Shown: piece after piece, positions 34,055 through 44,542 of the stretch
Layout of the letters: every line of letters begins with the position of its first letter
Numbering within the stretch: position 1 is the stretch's first letter
NCBI GenBank assembly: GCA_024180945.1
Contig: JAKSGN010000036.1
Coordinates: forward strand, 1,426,001-1,490,000
Direction: 5' to 3'
DNA from: Macrophomina tecta
Lineage: Eukaryota > Ascomycota > Dothideomycetes > Botryosphaeriales > Botryosphaeriaceae
Length of the DNA stretch: 64,000 bases
Made by a program: the position numbers and the translations under genes
The notes under the pieces: model-generated
The model's input: only the letters and a program-made list of their open reading frames with translations
Databases searched by the model: none
What the model was told of the DNA's origin: nothing

Positions 34055-36049
34055 ATGCCAAAGAAGAAGCAATTCGTCGCCAGCAACAGCAAGCAAGCAG
34101 CACGGGGCAAGAAGAAGGAGCCTGTATGCCTGCCGATGCCGATTATATTGCGTCCTGCTGGAGCGCTAACCCCGACAGGACCCCGAGACTGAGGACGACT
34201 TCCTCGATGCTGCCGACGAATTTGAGAAGAGCGCTGGCAAGTGGAGGGCTGGGGATGCTGCAAAATCTGCCCGCTTTTTCCAGCGTGCCATTGATGTCTA
34301 TGCCGCCGGGCTGCTGAAGTTTCCGCAGTCCTTCGATCTAGCTTACAACAAGTGAGTCATGTCGCGTGCCTACTTTCCTTTTTCGTGGAGCAGTTCTACC
34401 TTGCTGCTTTGCGTTTTCCTCGTCTGTTGTGGATGAAATCCCGCCAACTACGCCTGGTAGTCTGGGGAGTTGAGTATTTTCGCAACAAAATATTGCAATT
34501 TCCGGCAATTAGACAGCCCTTCCTTCAGCCGCACGCGAGTCCTGCAGTATCAAACTAACATCACGTCAGGGCATTGCTTGAATACCAGATTGCGCAGGAT
34601 TTACGTATTGCTGCTCAGATTGGCCCTCCCCTCGTCGACCTACTCCGTCAGGCGTTGGAGTCTCATCGTTTTGCCATATCCTTAAACCCCAACAATCTCG
34701 ACATTCTGTTCAACACAGCCAACGTTCTTTCTGACCTCGCTGACCGCGTGGGCAAGGCAGAAGCCATCCCGTTGCTGCAAGAATCAGTGCAACACATCCG
34801 TCGCTGCCTTGAGAAGCAAATCCAGGAGTACGAGTCCCTTCAGGCTGCCTTTCAGGCCGCAAACTCCGGCCATGAGTCTGCAGCTATTGCACCTCCCCCC
34901 TCGGCGCAAGACAAGTCTGCATCTGACTCGTCCGGGGAGGAGTACGCCATGGTTGAGGAAGCCGTGACCGAAGGAGCTATTCTTGACTCCATTTTCTTCA
35001 TGGCAAATACTATTTCCGACCTTCTCGGAGTCATGCAGCCTGACAACTTAGAAGCCATCAGACAAGACGTAGAGCTAGTTGTCGGCTTCTTCACCTCCGG
35101 CGCCCTCCAGCCCTACTGGGACAAGCTAGACCGCACCGTCCCTGAGCCAGGTATGTTCAAGCAATCACCACAACCACGTCCCAGATGACTGACAGCCCGC
35201 GCAGAAACAGACTCCACACCCACTCTCTCACTCAGCCTCTCCGCCGTTCCTCCCAAGCCCTCGCAAGCCCAACCCAGCGAATACGATACTGCCGTCGCCG
35301 AAGGCTCCCTCGCCTCCGCCCGCCTCTTCTCCGCCATCGGCGAAGTCGAGTTCCGCCGCGGAGAGCGCACCGCCGCGTCTTGGTACCTCACCGTCCTCAC
35401 CAAGTTTGCCGAGACCAACCCCTCGCTCAACCCGGACGTCCACGGTGCCCTCATCGACGCCCTCTTCAGCATCGCCGATGCGACTGCGCCCCCCGCCTCC
35501 AAAGGCGAGGCGCTCTACGTTGAGCAGGCGGCCTCTGTCCCGGTGACGGATGATGCGGCGGCGGCGAGCCTTCCACCCGCTGCAGCGCTGGAGAGCGTTA
35601 GCGACGCCTGGGCAGACGAAGCTGTCCATGCGGATGTGCTCAAGCGCGCGCATGAGGTCTTGACGACGGCGCTCGCTGGAGGTGCCGTTCCTGCCGATAA
35701 GGCGCCGCAGCTGTATGTCGCGCTCGGAGACGTGCACTGGCGTCTGCGTGGCGCATGCGTCAGTGAGGCGAACACGGCGGAAGCCGTCACGCAGGCGCAT
35801 AGCGCAGAGCGGTGCTGGCGCGAGGCGGAGGCGAAGGCGCGTAGTGTGGGTGTGGCGTGTGCGGAGGAGAAGGTAGAGGCTGCGGGAAAGACGGGCGTGT
35901 CGATGATTCTGAGGGGTGCGGGCGCGGGGGATGTGGTGGTCGGGGAGGCGAGAGAGGCGGTTTTGATGGCGGTGCAGGAGATGAGGGAGGAAGAGTTGTT
36001 GAGTGATTTGCTGGCTCAGCATGTGCTGAAGATGCTTGGGGCTGAGTAG
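34055..36049 (+). CDS. TPR-like helical repeat protein, function unknown
   Basis: Model join(34055..34123, 34179..34351, 34570..35150, 35205..36049), 555 residues. The introns are 55, 218 and 54 nt, all GT-AG with frame maintained. The basic N-terminus (MPKKKQFVASNSKQAARGKKK) looks nuclear or nucleolar. A first TPR-like pair follows (DEFEKSAGKWRAGDAAKSARFFQRAIDVYAAGLLKFPQ, then AYNKALLEYQIA). Further helices include HRFAISLNPNNLDILFNTANVLSDLAD, a typical TPR sequence. An acidic linker lies near 205-225, and more helices run to the C-terminus (KAPQLYVALGDVHWRLRG). TPR folds bind partner proteins. The basic head hints at a ribosome-biogenesis or chaperone role, but that is speculation. Confidence 0.85.
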
Positions 36050-36620
36050 GATGCGGATGGAGAAGGCTTCTGCTTTTCTCCGTCGGTATAAGGGAATTGG
36101 GCGGCTAAAAAGTAGTTTGAGGAGTTTTGGGGCTTGCAGATAGCTCTGAATACCAGTATTGCCTTCAAGTCAGTAGACCTCCACAGGTCTAGATATGTCA
36201 CACTCGTATCTACTAAGGGCCTCTGTGCTATTCGAATGCCTGAGATATCTCTGGAAAGTTTTATTTAGTCCGATGAGCCCGCTTCTGGAAAGTTATAAGA
36301 CAGCATCAGTTCGATTCTTCAACTAGTCGCAGAGCAACTGATCAGGCCTCTATTCTGCGTACCTGGCGTTGAGCTTCTGCTAGGTCTCAGACATCATCTC
36401 GGGTATTTCCACCTTCAGCACCACCGTTGCCAACGTCTCCATTTTCAGCATCAACCAAAGCCCCAATCGCTCGGCCCATATCTGACGCGAGGCCTAACTT
36501 GGCGCTGTTGATGCCAATGCGCCCAGACCCTTCCGCGCGCCCATTTGCCAGACATGGACCCGGTGATCATCCGCGAATCCTCACGCGTACTTTGTATATA
36601 CAGCCCCTTTCTCCTCCCGC
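36050..36620. other. Convergent 3' region, 571 bp
   Basis: Between the stop codons of the TPR-like gene and NAA20, which converge. It is expected to hold both 3' UTRs. No other feature was seen. Confidence 0.6.
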
Positions 36621-37347
36621 TCACCACACATCTTCCGGGCTGACCCTGACATCCTTCCCACCCTCCCTGACATGCTTCCTGTCCTTATCGCGGCTCAGCG
36701 GCTTCCGCATGTCGAATGCATCCGCGTCGTCGTTGTAGTACCCGACCACCCGTCTATACACCAAGTAGCCCATGCCCTCGTACAGCTTCTGCGCGACGAC
36801 GTTCTCGGCACGCACGAACAGGTCGACGAACCACGCGTCCTCGGCGTCGCACGCCTCTTCGAGCAACTGGGTCAAGCGCGTCGCGTGGCCCAGGCGCCGC
36901 GCCGACGGCGCGACCGTCAGGCAGGTGATGTGGCCGTGCCAGGGCAGGTAGTTGGGGTTGGGATTCGTGTCGGGAGAGTAGGGCTGCACGGGGGCCGGGT
37001 AGGGGGAGGCTTCCGTCTTGCCCATGACTGTGGAAGGCTATCAGCTTGGAAGGTCTTTTCTGTTGTGGCGTCGAGCGGGATGGTGTGGGTGTGTGTGTGT
37101 GTGTGTGTGTGTGGGGGGGGGGGGGTTCGCAGAGGCGCTGGAGGGTTTTTGGGAGAAGCTGAGAGCTGTGGCACGTACTGTAGCCTTCGATCTTGCCGTG
37201 CGGGCCCTCGATGACCTTGCACAGGTGCGGCCATTTGGTCAGGTAGTCGAGGTAGAAGCTGACGTTGTACGTCTCGGTGAGGGGGTCGAGGTTGCACTCG
37301 TTGAAGTGGAGGAGGTCCATCGGCGTCATGGGCCGGATGGACGCCAT
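36621..37347 (-). CDS. NAA20: NatB N-terminal acetyltransferase catalytic subunit Naa20
   Basis: Model join(36621..37027, 37179..37347), 191 residues, with a 151-nt intron (GTACGT...CACAG). It transfers acetyl from acetyl-CoA to the N-terminal Met of proteins starting MD, ME, MN or MQ, together with the Naa25 subunit on the ribosome. It starts MASIRPMTPMDLLHFNECNLDPLTETY, the family signature. The acetyl-CoA loop is R100-R-L-G-H-A, followed by LTQLLEEACD. The tail has VDLFVRAENVVAQKLYEGMGYLVYRRV and DAFDMRKPLSRD, both very close to the human protein. A Pro/Tyr-rich insert of about 20 residues (64-84) before WHGHIT is absent from the human enzyme. The intron holds a long GT/G repeat. Confidence 0.96.
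37089..37125 (+). repeat. (GT)12 followed by G13 inside the NAA20 intron
   Basis: A dinucleotide repeat and homopolymer within the single NAA20 intron. In the transcript this reads as C13 then (AC)12, between the donor and the acceptor. Length variation here would not change the protein but could change intron folding. Confidence 0.95.
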
Positions 37348-38150
37348 GACGGGCAGCGGGCGCGGGCGACGTGAGGGAGGCGTGCGTGTATCTCTCTGGG
37401 AGTGGTTTTTTGGCGGGGAAGATCGACGAGGCGGCGCGCGAGCTTTGATGTTCCAAGGGTCCGCTGCGCCAGCTCAGCCCTACCTACATACAAGCGCTAA
37501 GGGGACAACATTGAATAGTGGATTGCCAGTCTAACGGAAAGCTTGCAGTATTTGTCAAGAGGTGGAGTCTGATTGGCTTTTCGTGGATATGCACATCCAG
37601 ATGACGGCGTCTTTCTCTTACGAGTGATGGGTAGAAGTGGCCGTGGGCATGGCCGCGGGTCTTGGCGGCTGGTTTTCATATGGCAGCAGCATAGCTGATT
37701 CATCACAGCACTTGCTTCGCAATATATTTTGCATTGATAGTGAAACTCTTTTGCTAATTGTGACATCATGAGGCTTGCACATAATTTTCGCATCCTTTAT
37801 TTTCGCTGGTTTGGCTGACGATTGCCGCGCAAACTCAATCTATGGAAATGCAAGCCATCTTAGTCTAATCTCCTTCCGTCCATAGTCTCAAAGGTCTAGC
37901 AGACAGGTGCGGGGATTTCGACAACCTTAAAAGCGACGGAGGATACCAGCCAATGTAGCACAATCTAAATATACAACGCTCTGCTCAATGTTGACATGCA
38001 AATACACAGACGAGCCGCCAGACAACCACGCTACACAGGTATGGACATGAAGCAAAATTTTAGCGATGAGCCGCAGACCCAGATCTCAGTAGCCACCAGA
38101 AGCTCAATGCCTCTTTAGACAAACGTAAATGAATTTAATCGTGTGCTTAC
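37348..38150. other. Intergenic region, 0.8 kb
   Basis: Promoter side of NAA20 and 3' side of the LOV receptor gene, both on the minus strand. It is AT-richer than its neighbours. No further feature was seen. Confidence 0.6.
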
Positions 38151-41059
38151 TCAAATCCGGAATGAATCGAGAGAGTTAGATGCACTTCCAGGTGGATGCG
38201 GACTGGCATTTCCCCTGCGGTCGATGAACATCTGAGGAGACCGTGGAGATCGCGGGGAACGAGGAGATGCAATGCCCAGGAAACGGTCTCGCTCCTCTAT
38301 CTGTCGGTCGAATTCCTCTTCAGTGAGGGTTTTCTCGAACTTGCCGTTTCCCCTCTCAAACTTATCGTGCCCCCTCGTCTCTATAGTAGGGACGTTCTTG
38401 CGCGAACGCGCCTGTTGGGTGCGAGTAGGACTGCGTGGCTCTGATTTGTTGGCCCCGTTTTCGTTGCGGTCATCCAGATGGCCACGTCGGCTGCCGATTT
38501 CTCGGGACACTGGGGGAGCGGTCTGCCATCGCCGTGAGGCCAAGTTGGCGTGGTCGTCAACAAGAACGACCATCCACACACCAACTGTGCCATTCTGACC
38601 AAGCAAAGGTGTGCAGTGGATCCATCGACTTCGGCCTTCGTCATCGGGGCGCGAACTGCTCAGCCAGCGAACCTTTGCCGTCACACCACGACCGACCGAC
38701 ATTGCCTGCGCAAGTTCTTCTCGCACCCTTGAGCTTCCTCCGATTCGGTCCATAAACCCAGACTGGAGGATTCCCGGCACGCGGAGTGACGGCGAAGTGA
38801 AAAGGATGCGGAGTGAGGGATATGGCCGAACAAGGAGATACTAAAGCGAGAATTGATGTTAGATACGAGCAGGCAGTACTGTTGTCGAGAGTGGAGGTTG
38901 ACTCACATGGCTGTAAATACCCGCCAGCTTCCCATTGTTCTTGACCTTTCCAAAGGTCTCAGAGTGAGCATCAAGCGGCGGGCTCGTGTCCTTCAAGAGA
39001 AGTCGGGGTTGATGGAAGGTAGAAGCAGCGTCGTCTTCCTCTACTTGCTCTCGGTGCATGCGGCCACCTGTTCTCCGTACTGTCTCAATTTCGTGCTGGT
39101 TGAACATCTCGCACAACGACTGAAACTCGTCCTTCTCTTCTTCTTTGTCACTCTCAACCCCTTCGCTTGGAAGCTCTCCTGCTCGAGCAAGCATCCGCTT
39201 CAGAGCTGGCAGGTCTGCGCATTCTTTGGCCAGACCACTGACGTCGACCTGAGAGCCGATGAAATATCTGACCTTGCCTTTGTTATCCATCAACGGAGCC
39301 TAAGACGAACGTCAGTATCAAGGCGTCTGAAATATGGTCTGAGGGCACGGTACCATCATCAGAAGGTTTATGAACACTGATCCGTCACGGCGATAGTTAC
39401 ACAGGAGCCTTAATCGCATGTCAACAGTGGCATACATATACAGAGGAATGGCTACGCACTCGTTGGTCTCTTTTCCCTCCTGGATAGCCTGGCTGAGACG
39501 CTCGATCGAGGCTTTATTGGTGCGCGGGCCCTGTAGGAAACGACAGTTGCGTCCAATAGCGTAGTTCTAAGGCTGGTCAGTCACCTCCTAGACCTTGAAG
39601 ATTTCAGCCAGCCTACTTACCACACCGTATTGAGTAGTGCGGTGGAATTCTAAGCAAATTGGGTCAGCATCATAGAAGTGTGCAGAACAGACTTCGACTC
39701 ACCCTCGGAAGCAAAAATGATGGGATTATCCTTTCTCGACGGATCTGTCAGACAGAACGTCTCGGCAAGGCCTTCTGAGGTGTCTCTTAAGTGCGGGGGC
39801 AAAGTCCCTGTAATCCTCATCTGGATGCTCACGCTGACCACCTGAACCCAGACGTGGCTAACATACGCAGGAAGATCATCGCGGACAAGTTGATCAAAAG
39901 CGTGTTGAGATTTCTCCTCCAGGACTGTGTTTATTGTTGGCCGGGTAGGGTGTGAAGTAAATTCTAAGGTCTCGATTGGCTCCAATGCTTCAGCAACCGC
40001 ATTTGCATAGTTGATAGCTCTGAGAGCTTTCAAGGCATCCAAGTAGTAGATGAGCAACGGAATCGACTTCGGCCTGTAAGCGCTGAGGAACGAAGTGAAC
40101 TTATTGAGGAGCGCAGGGTCTGAAAAAATGGCTTGAAGGTGCTCGTTCGATATGATTTGCTCGTAACGCTTCTCAAGGGAAAGATCGATGTTGAAGACCT
40201 GTTACATCTTCGGTTAGTAGAGCAGCTCTAACTTCACTCAAAAGCAGGGAATTCTCACCTCATTTTCAGTAGAAGCGACAAGGTCGAAGCTGGCAGGATC
40301 ATCTTCTACAAGGGGCTCCAGTATCTCTTTCTCACCGGTAGCCTGCAATGGCGGGATAGTGCCGATTGAGGTGGCGTGTGTCTCATAAGACATGATGGAG
40401 TCAGAGCTTTTGGCTGTAGAGCCAGATCCCCGTTCGTGGGATTCCGGAGTAGTAGGGACCGATCTCTGGGATGCAAAAGATGTGCTGTAGGTTTGACTTT
40501 TGGGTCTTGAGAAATTGCGTTTGGCAGCTTCTCTGCTTCTATACTGCAAAGTCAGTAACAAATTCCTTGCTTGATATTACCGCAACGCTGCTTCTAACAA
40601 TTTGGCCGGGGGGAATTGAATCCGTTCCAGAAGCAAAAGTAGAACAATAGGCAGCTATACTTACGTCGTCCTCACTGGAATATGGATGTTCCGATTACCA
40701 ATATCAGGGGGGGCCGAGGAGTCCTCATCCTCATCGGAGCTCATGTCGAAAGTGCTTGGAATCACCGTCTGTGGCTGGTCAGCAGCGTGAGGAAGCCGCA
40801 ACGTCGTGTTCCCATTTTGATGGCGGTCCTGGAAGTCCAATGCTATGGGCTGGTTTTCAGCGGGCACATGTTTTTGCGCCGGCGGACCTTGTCTGAAGGC
40901 GGTACTGGGACGACCGTCATCGATGCTTGTCATGCTGGGTGAGAGACTGGCGGTGGAATGGCTTGCCTCGGCAGACGGAGGGTCGGCCTGTGCAGAGTAT
41001 ATGCCATGGGAAGAGTTTGTCTTGCTCCTGAAGCGGCGGAAGGGCTGAAGCGAAGACAT
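38151..41059 (-). CDS. RGS-LOV blue-light receptor (BcLOV4-like)
   Basis: Eight exons: join(38151..38840, 38907..39299, 39354..39408, 39460..39566, 39621..39649, 39703..40198, 40259..40543, 40676..41059), 812 residues. Residues 1-223 are disordered. About 224-370 is RGS-like (LEKRYEQIISNEHLQAIF, then LLNKFTSFLSAYRPKSIPLL). The LOV domain follows at about 372-475: FCLTDPSRKDNPIIFAS, then NYAIGRNCRFLQGP with the flavin-adduct Cys at C406. The flavin contacts are N438 (NYRRDG), N448 and Q469 (YFIGSQVDV). A second PAS-like segment lies near 584-680, then an SPRSPRSP tail. It should form a flavin-cysteinyl adduct in blue light. BcLOV4-type proteins then bind membranes. The first donor (GTGAGG) was chosen because the stronger GTAAGT 11 nt downstream breaks the frame. 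Confidence 0.9.
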
Positions 41060-42668
41060 TGGGATCGAAAAGCCAAAGCAAAGAATGAAACCGGTATAAG
41101 GAGGGCCGTCGGGTATTGCGAGCAGCAGAGAGTAAAGTATAAGAACTGCCACAGAAAGACCCGGCCAGACCTCCGACGTACCAGGGCAGCGGGCACGGCT
41201 ACGGCCCTTAATGACGGACTTCAAAATGCAGCGCTGGAACCAGCCAGGGATTCGATGGCGGAGCGCGGACGCCGATGGGGGTGAAGCCGTCGCTTAGACG
41301 ACAATCGCGGGGCCCGAAGCCCTCGGAACCGTGATTTGAGAGGCGGCTTGCGGTTGAGCGGGACTGGGGACCCCGCCGCCTGGCACTGGGGCTGCGCGTT
41401 TGCTTCTCTCGTTCAGCCACGGCAGCAGCATCCTTGCCAGCGGCATCAACCCTCCATCCCATCAGCTTACCGGAACCTGCGCAACCACAGGCCCACGCCG
41501 AGTCGGACAAAGCCCCTCTGGGGAGTGATGCAGCGCTGAAACCGAGCAATCGACATTGAGCGCTGCAAGCAGTGACGTACTGCGTCGGGGCGTCCCTCAC
41601 ATCCATCGCGCCCGCACGACGTTTGGCCAGGCACATCGGGCCGTGAGCACCTGAAGCTCCACGCGTTCACGCGCCGGCAGGCGATCCTTGACATGGACCG
41701 GTCGGCAATTGCTTTTTCTGTCCTCCTCCCTTGCTCCGATCATCTCGTTTCGGCCGCGTGCAGGCGCTGATGCGCTTAAATCAGGCGAGCTTAATCGGCC
41801 CATCGTCCCCAAAGTCAGTTCGCGAGATGGCGGCGGCCCACGATCTTCGATAGATCATTTTAGCCCGTCGGCTAATGCTCCGCCGTGGCCTTCAACACCC
41901 CGTGAAGCGTACGAAACGCCACAGCTAAATGCAGACTATCAATTGACTAGCACGCGCTGTAGCCCCGGTAGTGCTTTTACGCTTCTTGGCTTGGCCCCAT
42001 CAACAACAACACCAATGCCCGCTTCCAGCAAGCGCCGAGTTTCACTCCATCCGCACCCGCCCCAGCCATCCCAGATAACTGTGTACTCTTGCCGGCGCCC
42101 CAGCGCTGTCGCATCCTCATAAAGTAGGCCGTGGTGGGCCTAACCCACAGTTCAATGGGATCTCCTCTTTGTGGACCTATAATTTCCCCGGTTGCTTACC
42201 GATCCCCAGAGCCTCGGATCCTTCAGAAAGCGCCCTCTCGATCGTGAGTCCATGACTGCCTATCGGTTCCTTCCCGTCTGTCAAAAACGGGTAGGCTCCC
42301 TTTGCCGCCCGTTTCTTCACAGTGCAGATCAGGTACCTTTCGCTACTTTTAGCTTCCCGCTTGCCGTCATCGCACTTGCGTAGCCTCAGCTTTCCCATCT
42401 GCCGAAGCCTGACAGCCTGAAAACAACACTCGGCATCAAGGTAGAAAGATTTACCCGAACATCACAGCAGGGGTCCATGAACAAAGTTTCGTCATGCCAT
42501 GTGATAGCAGCACACGTTCGGGAAATTTGCTAGGCCCACAGAAGCATCGCGCATTATGAGAAAAGTCTGAAGCGAGCATCAACTCCACGTGGCCCCCTCT
42601 CTTAATGATACGATTCCTCTACAAAATGGGATCTAGCTGACTCGATATCTCCACTCCATCGGAAATAA
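41060..42668. other. Intergenic region, 1.6 kb, upstream of the LOV gene
   Basis: Promoter side of the photoreceptor gene and 3' side of the cystinosin-type gene. No coding signal was seen. A cluster of GATC and CGAT words at about 41841-41856, with further GATC words near 41736 and 42240, is discussed as a possible light-response element. Confidence 0.5.
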
Positions 42669-43846
42669 CTACGACGCTCCGCCTAGCAACGCTCTCCTTT
42701 CTCCAGCATTCTCTTCATCCGTCTCGTCTATTTCTCTCGCATGTCGATAAAGAATATAGTGTTGTATGATGAAGATGACATCGAAGATGATGCTGACGTT
42801 TGCAAGGCCAAACTTCACTGGGTTTCCAGTAATACCAGACCAATCAGCCTCCAATGAAGAGTCGATAATCAGTTGCAAGTTGGAAAGAATGCCGCCTGAG
42901 AAATCGAGCAACATTCCGCCAATGCTGAACCCCACGGTCGACTTCCTCTTGAAGTTCAGCCACACCTGAGGAACGTATTTGACAACCGTCACAACAAGCT
43001 TGACATACCCTACTGCGTAGATCTGAGGCGGACCGTTAGCTCTGCTCCACTCTCGACTGCCTGACTATGCTGCATAGAGCACATGGCAGAATACACTGAC
43101 AAGCAGCGATGCGAAAATTGAATTCAGCAAGCTTCCAACGCAAATGTCCAGAAAAGCACTGAATATTTGCGTCTACACCTTGCCTCCCGCTGACCAGATG
43201 CAGTCGCTTTATGCAGCGATTTGCAGATCGACGCCGAGAGGAGTGACGCAAGCGAGCAAGAAAAAGCAAAAAGAGCAGATACGTACCACGTCGATCCACG
43301 CCCAGCCACTGGGGTCATAGCCGCCATCACTGCTCTCTGCCCACACTGTGAGCACGATGATGATCACACCCAGTATGTTACCCCAGAATATTCCCAGCGC
43401 GATGGAGCTCACTTTCTGATCGGCGCCGACCTTGAAGCCCCATGCTTTCAACCAAAACTGACTGTAGATGATGATGCAGAGGATGACCGCGTGTAACGCA
43501 AACGCGAAGTCGTTGAAGCGCACGGTAGGTTCTGGGGCAACCGGATATCGAGCAGCATACTGGGAACGAATAGTTGGAGACCACAGCATCGCTGCGGTGG
43601 AGACGGTATACGCAAGGAAGCCAAGAATGTTCAGAGTAGGGAAGTCGATCCCAAATCCAAGTGTCGATTTCCGGCGCCAGTTCATGAGAGGCTGCGGATA
43701 GAAGGAAGCGGACCAGCACATGAAGCTGCGATTCCTTGGTCAGCATACGCGCATATACACTGTATACTCGGACGGATAGCATACTATGCCCACCCCAAGA
43801 CCCGCGATAAGGCGCGGGCCAGATAGATGATCTCAGGCGACGCCAT
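42669..43846 (-). CDS. ERS1: Cystinosin-type lysosomal/vacuolar transporter (PQ-loop)
   Basis: Model join(42669..43022, 43287..43725, 43785..43846), 284 residues. Introns are 59 nt (GTATGC...CGCAG) and 261 nt (GTACGT...CTCAG), long for this window. It has about seven hydrophobic helices and two PQ-loop motifs: [22 protein letters not shown] near residue 31 and [22 protein letters not shown] near 185. The second is followed by [14 protein letters not shown], which closely matches cystinosin. The family exports cystine from the vacuole or lysosome with protons. The yeast relative is Ers1. The C-terminus is short and hydrophilic ([17 protein letters not shown]). It is divergent from the NTO1 gene. 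Confidence 0.92.
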
Positions 43847-44542
43847 GACGGATGGCGCCTCGGCTGCTGTGCACGCTCTGGGAACAGACAACGGCGCGAC
43901 GGAGGTAGAGGTGTTGAGCGGAGGGCTTTTCGAGCAAAGCGAGCGCTGGGGTCTGACGACGGCGGGATCACACCCCACTTAAGGCGTGAGATTGATTCAA
44001 AACAGCATCTATTAGTGTGGAGTATGGCGATGGCATCATCAGGGCTGAGCACGTGATGTAGGAGAGGCGCACGTCGCTTGGAGGTCCCGGCGAAAGGCGC
44101 GTCTGCCCTCTGCTGGCCGGCTTCGCTGCAGGGCGGAGAAGCACGCGATGACAAGGCTCATGGATGCGGATGGGGAGGACTGGAGAGCTTTTGCAGCGGG
44201 TTGCACCTGTCGCAAATGACTCGCGCATGCTTGGGCTGGCCGAACCTTGGCACGGCCTGCGCGACTCCGCGCTCCAGCTGTGCACGGACTTACCCAACCT
44301 CACTTCGTTGCGAGACGCGCCAGCTGGCTCAAGCCTCGAGCAGCAATCGCAGCGCTGGACAACGGCTCCTTCGCCTCTACCGCGCCCTTCACACATGTCT
44401 CTCGCCCGACCCTGCAGCACAACGCGTTCGCGCAGCCGGTAGCTTGGCACCCGCTGTCCTCTCCCTGCGCCTCCACTCGCGCTGCGTGACCAGAGTCACA
44501 CTGCGCCCAACGCGATCATAAGGACATCGACCTTGAACGGAC
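43847..44542. promoter_or_regulatory. Bidirectional promoter region
   Basis: 696 bp between the divergent starts of the cystinosin-type and Nto1-type genes. It is GC-rich. No TATA box was seen and no open frame here carries a motif. Confidence 0.5.

Noticed and set aside
40665..40675. GTAAGT at 40664 as the first donor of the photoreceptor gene
   Set aside because: It is a better consensus but shifts the frame into a stop in the next exon. GTGAGG at 40675 keeps the frame.
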